From the NCBI GenBank assembly GCA_016648135.1, contig JADDOH010002569.1, positions 20,094-84,093 of the forward strand: a stretch of 64,000 nucleotides of DNA. The letters are read 5' to 3'. Positions 62,395-64,000 of the stretch are shown here, in pieces. This DNA is from Agrypnia vestita. Its lineage: Eukaryota; Arthropoda; Insecta; Trichoptera; Phryganeidae. Under the pieces are notes generated by a model that saw only the letters and a list, made by a program, of their open reading frames with translations, was not told the DNA's origin and did not search any database. Both the position numbers and the translations under genes were made by a program. Position 1 is the stretch's first letter. Every line of letters begins with the position of its first letter.

Positions 62395-62825
62395 ATTCAA
62401 TTTAGTAATGCACACACGTTGAGTTAAATTTAATACTACTACCTATACTTTTGAGAGGATCAATGCCTTTCATCATCAGACATAACCGGTCGCGGAGTAG
62501 TGGGGGTGATACTTGTGTGGTCTTTAAGGGGAAGATGCTTAGAAGTGGAGGCTTTTGTAAGAGTATGATGTTGTTTTCGAGTGTTTTCTCAGAATTCAAG
62601 TTCTTTTGGATTTCGACGGTTTCTAAACTGTTCTATATCAATCCTTTATGAGGAACCGGGCGGAGTAGTTTAAGTCTCTGATTATCGAAAGAATGGTTGG
62701 TTTTAATTATATGGTTGGCGGATTCTGAGTAGATGTGTGCATTACAAAGTTCAATTTAGTTTAAATGAAAATAATCATGTTGTACTACAAAGTAACTGCC
62801 ATATCAATTAATAATGGACATAGTT
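62395..62825. repeat. Penelope-like fragments, head-to-head
   Basis: Minus-strand copy at 62395-62480 (core CTGATGA at 62479-62473, AACTCAACGTGTGTGCATTA) and a plus-strand tail at 62735-62825 (GTGTGCATTACAAAGTTCAA, AATAATCATGTTGTACTACA). Between them is a GC-richer stretch with no recognised coding content. Confidence 0.45.
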
Positions 62826-63609
62826 ATGCTGAAAGCATCTAACCCAAAACACAAAGGACTTGAAAAAATGCCAACTAAAATGTTTGAATCTAAAAAAACC
62901 TAAAACGTCGATATTTAATTAATTGTTGGATATTTTTATAGCTTTTAATGTAATTTTAAGTATAATAATTTACAAAGATATGATGTGTTTTACATTTTGG
63001 ATTCATTCTACATAATGTCTAAATGTACAAAAAACAGTATTTATTTTTTCCATGTGAGTTGGATGTATTGTATCAAATATGTGTGACATTGTGTGTCTTA
63101 ATTAACGAGAATTTTCTACACCTCTTTGGAGGCCTTTTGAATGTCTTTTTCAGTACACACGGCGTTAGGGAGAACAGTATTCAACGGCGATTGGAAGTTT
63201 CAAACATAGATGTTAAATGATGACGGCTTGGTCTAAATTTGTAAGGCGCCATGTTTTTTCTTCCATTCAGTCCGGCCGCTTGAGCCGTAGACTTCTTTAC
63301 CAACTCGTTGTAAGCAATTTTTCCAACTTCGTGTTTCAACAAGGTTTCCGTCGTATACACGAATTAAGTACCATGAATCAAGCGCACAGATGTTAAACAT
63401 CAAAAAAGTTTTATGTCACTTATATTATAGTATAGTTAGAAATATTTTTTTTTTAAAATAGATATTTCTAACATTTTTAAAATCAAATTTTTAATAAAAA
63501 AAATTTATTTTTTTGACTTTTTATCAGGCTAAGAGGCCCAATTGTAGAAGCGGAACACTTGCAATGTAATGATTAAAAAATGATAATTTCTCATGTTAAG
63601 TTAAAGCTT

Positions 63610-63725
63610 CAACAACCGAAGAACGAGCATGAGAAGATGTATGAAAGTGGATGAAATAAAAGTGGTGTGCCAGTACAGACGAGTGTGGCATTCTATCCTC
63701 TTTATCTACCCCTCTTGGAAACGGC
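63610..63725 (-). repeat. Interspersed repeat 'AGAGTAGGCAGAGAGGATAG', copy 3
   Basis: On the minus strand GTAGATAAAGAGGATAGAAT, TGGCACACCACTTTTATTTC and ATCTTCTCATGCTCGTTC. Same order of blocks as copies 1 and 2. Confidence 0.45.
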
Positions 63726-64000
63726 GTGAAGTAAGTTAGTTTAAACATTTGTTACGATTCGAACATAAATTTTAATTTATGTAAATTGAAAAAATAATAC
63801 ATAGTTTGTAATAAAAAATATATAAATACTTCCATAAAATGTGTACAGATAGAAAATAAATATACTTGCCTCAACGGAATTCTCGTTATCGATTGTCTCT
63901 TGTGTATTCTCATCGTTAGGAAAAACTCTTGCGAGAGACACTCAAAGCTTTGTAAACGAGTATTGAGCCAATATGTCAAACGCTGGCTATTGTTGTCAAA

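Larger units (their letters stand above)
34580..64000. other. Long transposon-rich non-coding region
   Basis: After the 34.5-kb first exon I find no host exon up to the window end. Named elements are listed separately. GC-rich islands at 37200-37500, 38340-38520 (MITE), 38760-38840, 49980-50155 and 51450-51560 were checked: the first has promoter-like elements, and the 49980-50155 block is CpG-dense with no long frame. Candidate acceptors near 36554, 53782 and 63152 open frames that stop soon in phase 1. Confidence 0.5.

Noticed and set aside
63152..63220. Exon candidate after TCTTTTTCAG
   Set aside because: Opens only about 18 codons in phase 1 before a stop and has no good donor; not enough to link it to the klarsicht-like gene.

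Overview
The window is animal nuclear DNA, almost certainly from an insect. It is AT-rich, its protein-coding sequence is split by canonical GT-AG introns, and intergenic and intronic space is packed with short inverted-repeat transposons (MITEs), tRNA-derived SINEs, a mariner and a hAT remnant. I cannot fix the insect order from sequence alone. There is no bacterial, phage or plasmid content, and no CRISPR array, operon or viral gene was seen.

Layout. (1) 1-17.6 kb: non-coding, AT-rich, no exon I can defend; most probably a long 5' intron or the upstream flank of the gene that follows. It holds MITEs, PLE-like fragments, SINE pieces and perfect palindromes. (2) 17.6-28.6 kb: nine plus-strand exons that join in phase to give about 1,077 residues of one Ser/Asp/Glu-rich protein. 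Neither its start nor its long-isoform end lies in the window. The last two exons contain the beginning of a spectrin-like repeat, and a conserved-looking block around the residues EQAWDFYQ / RRLLEFGDDYRNFLDSQSD suggests a klarsicht/nesprin-type (KASH) LINC-complex protein. This identification is from memory of the family and is moderate. At exon 8 the transcript appears able either to splice on (GTAAGG donor, then a short exon that ends in a rare GC donor) or to read through into 60 extra codons that end in a hydrophobic tail, a stop and an AATAAA. (3) 28.6-33.2 kb: intron-like sequence. (4) 33.2-34.6 kb: CpG-rich promoter-like segment followed by a short ATG-containing first exon with a GTGAGT donor in phase 1. 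That is the same phase as the GC-donor exon upstream, so it could be an internal promoter of the same gene. (5) 34.6-64 kb: no host coding exon recognised. It is a transposon-rich intron or spacer with a 1.1-kb near-palindromic TTAA-flanked element, several MITE families, a 1,281-bp frameshifted mariner at 55.3-56.5 kb, and a 597-bp hAT deletion derivative with an 8-bp target duplication.

Working together: if the klarsicht-like reading is right, the main gene would tether the nuclear envelope or other membranes to microtubule motors. The read-through form would be a separately anchored short isoform, and the 33-34.6 kb promoter would make an N-terminally shortened form. Everything else is mobile DNA, mostly non-autonomous.
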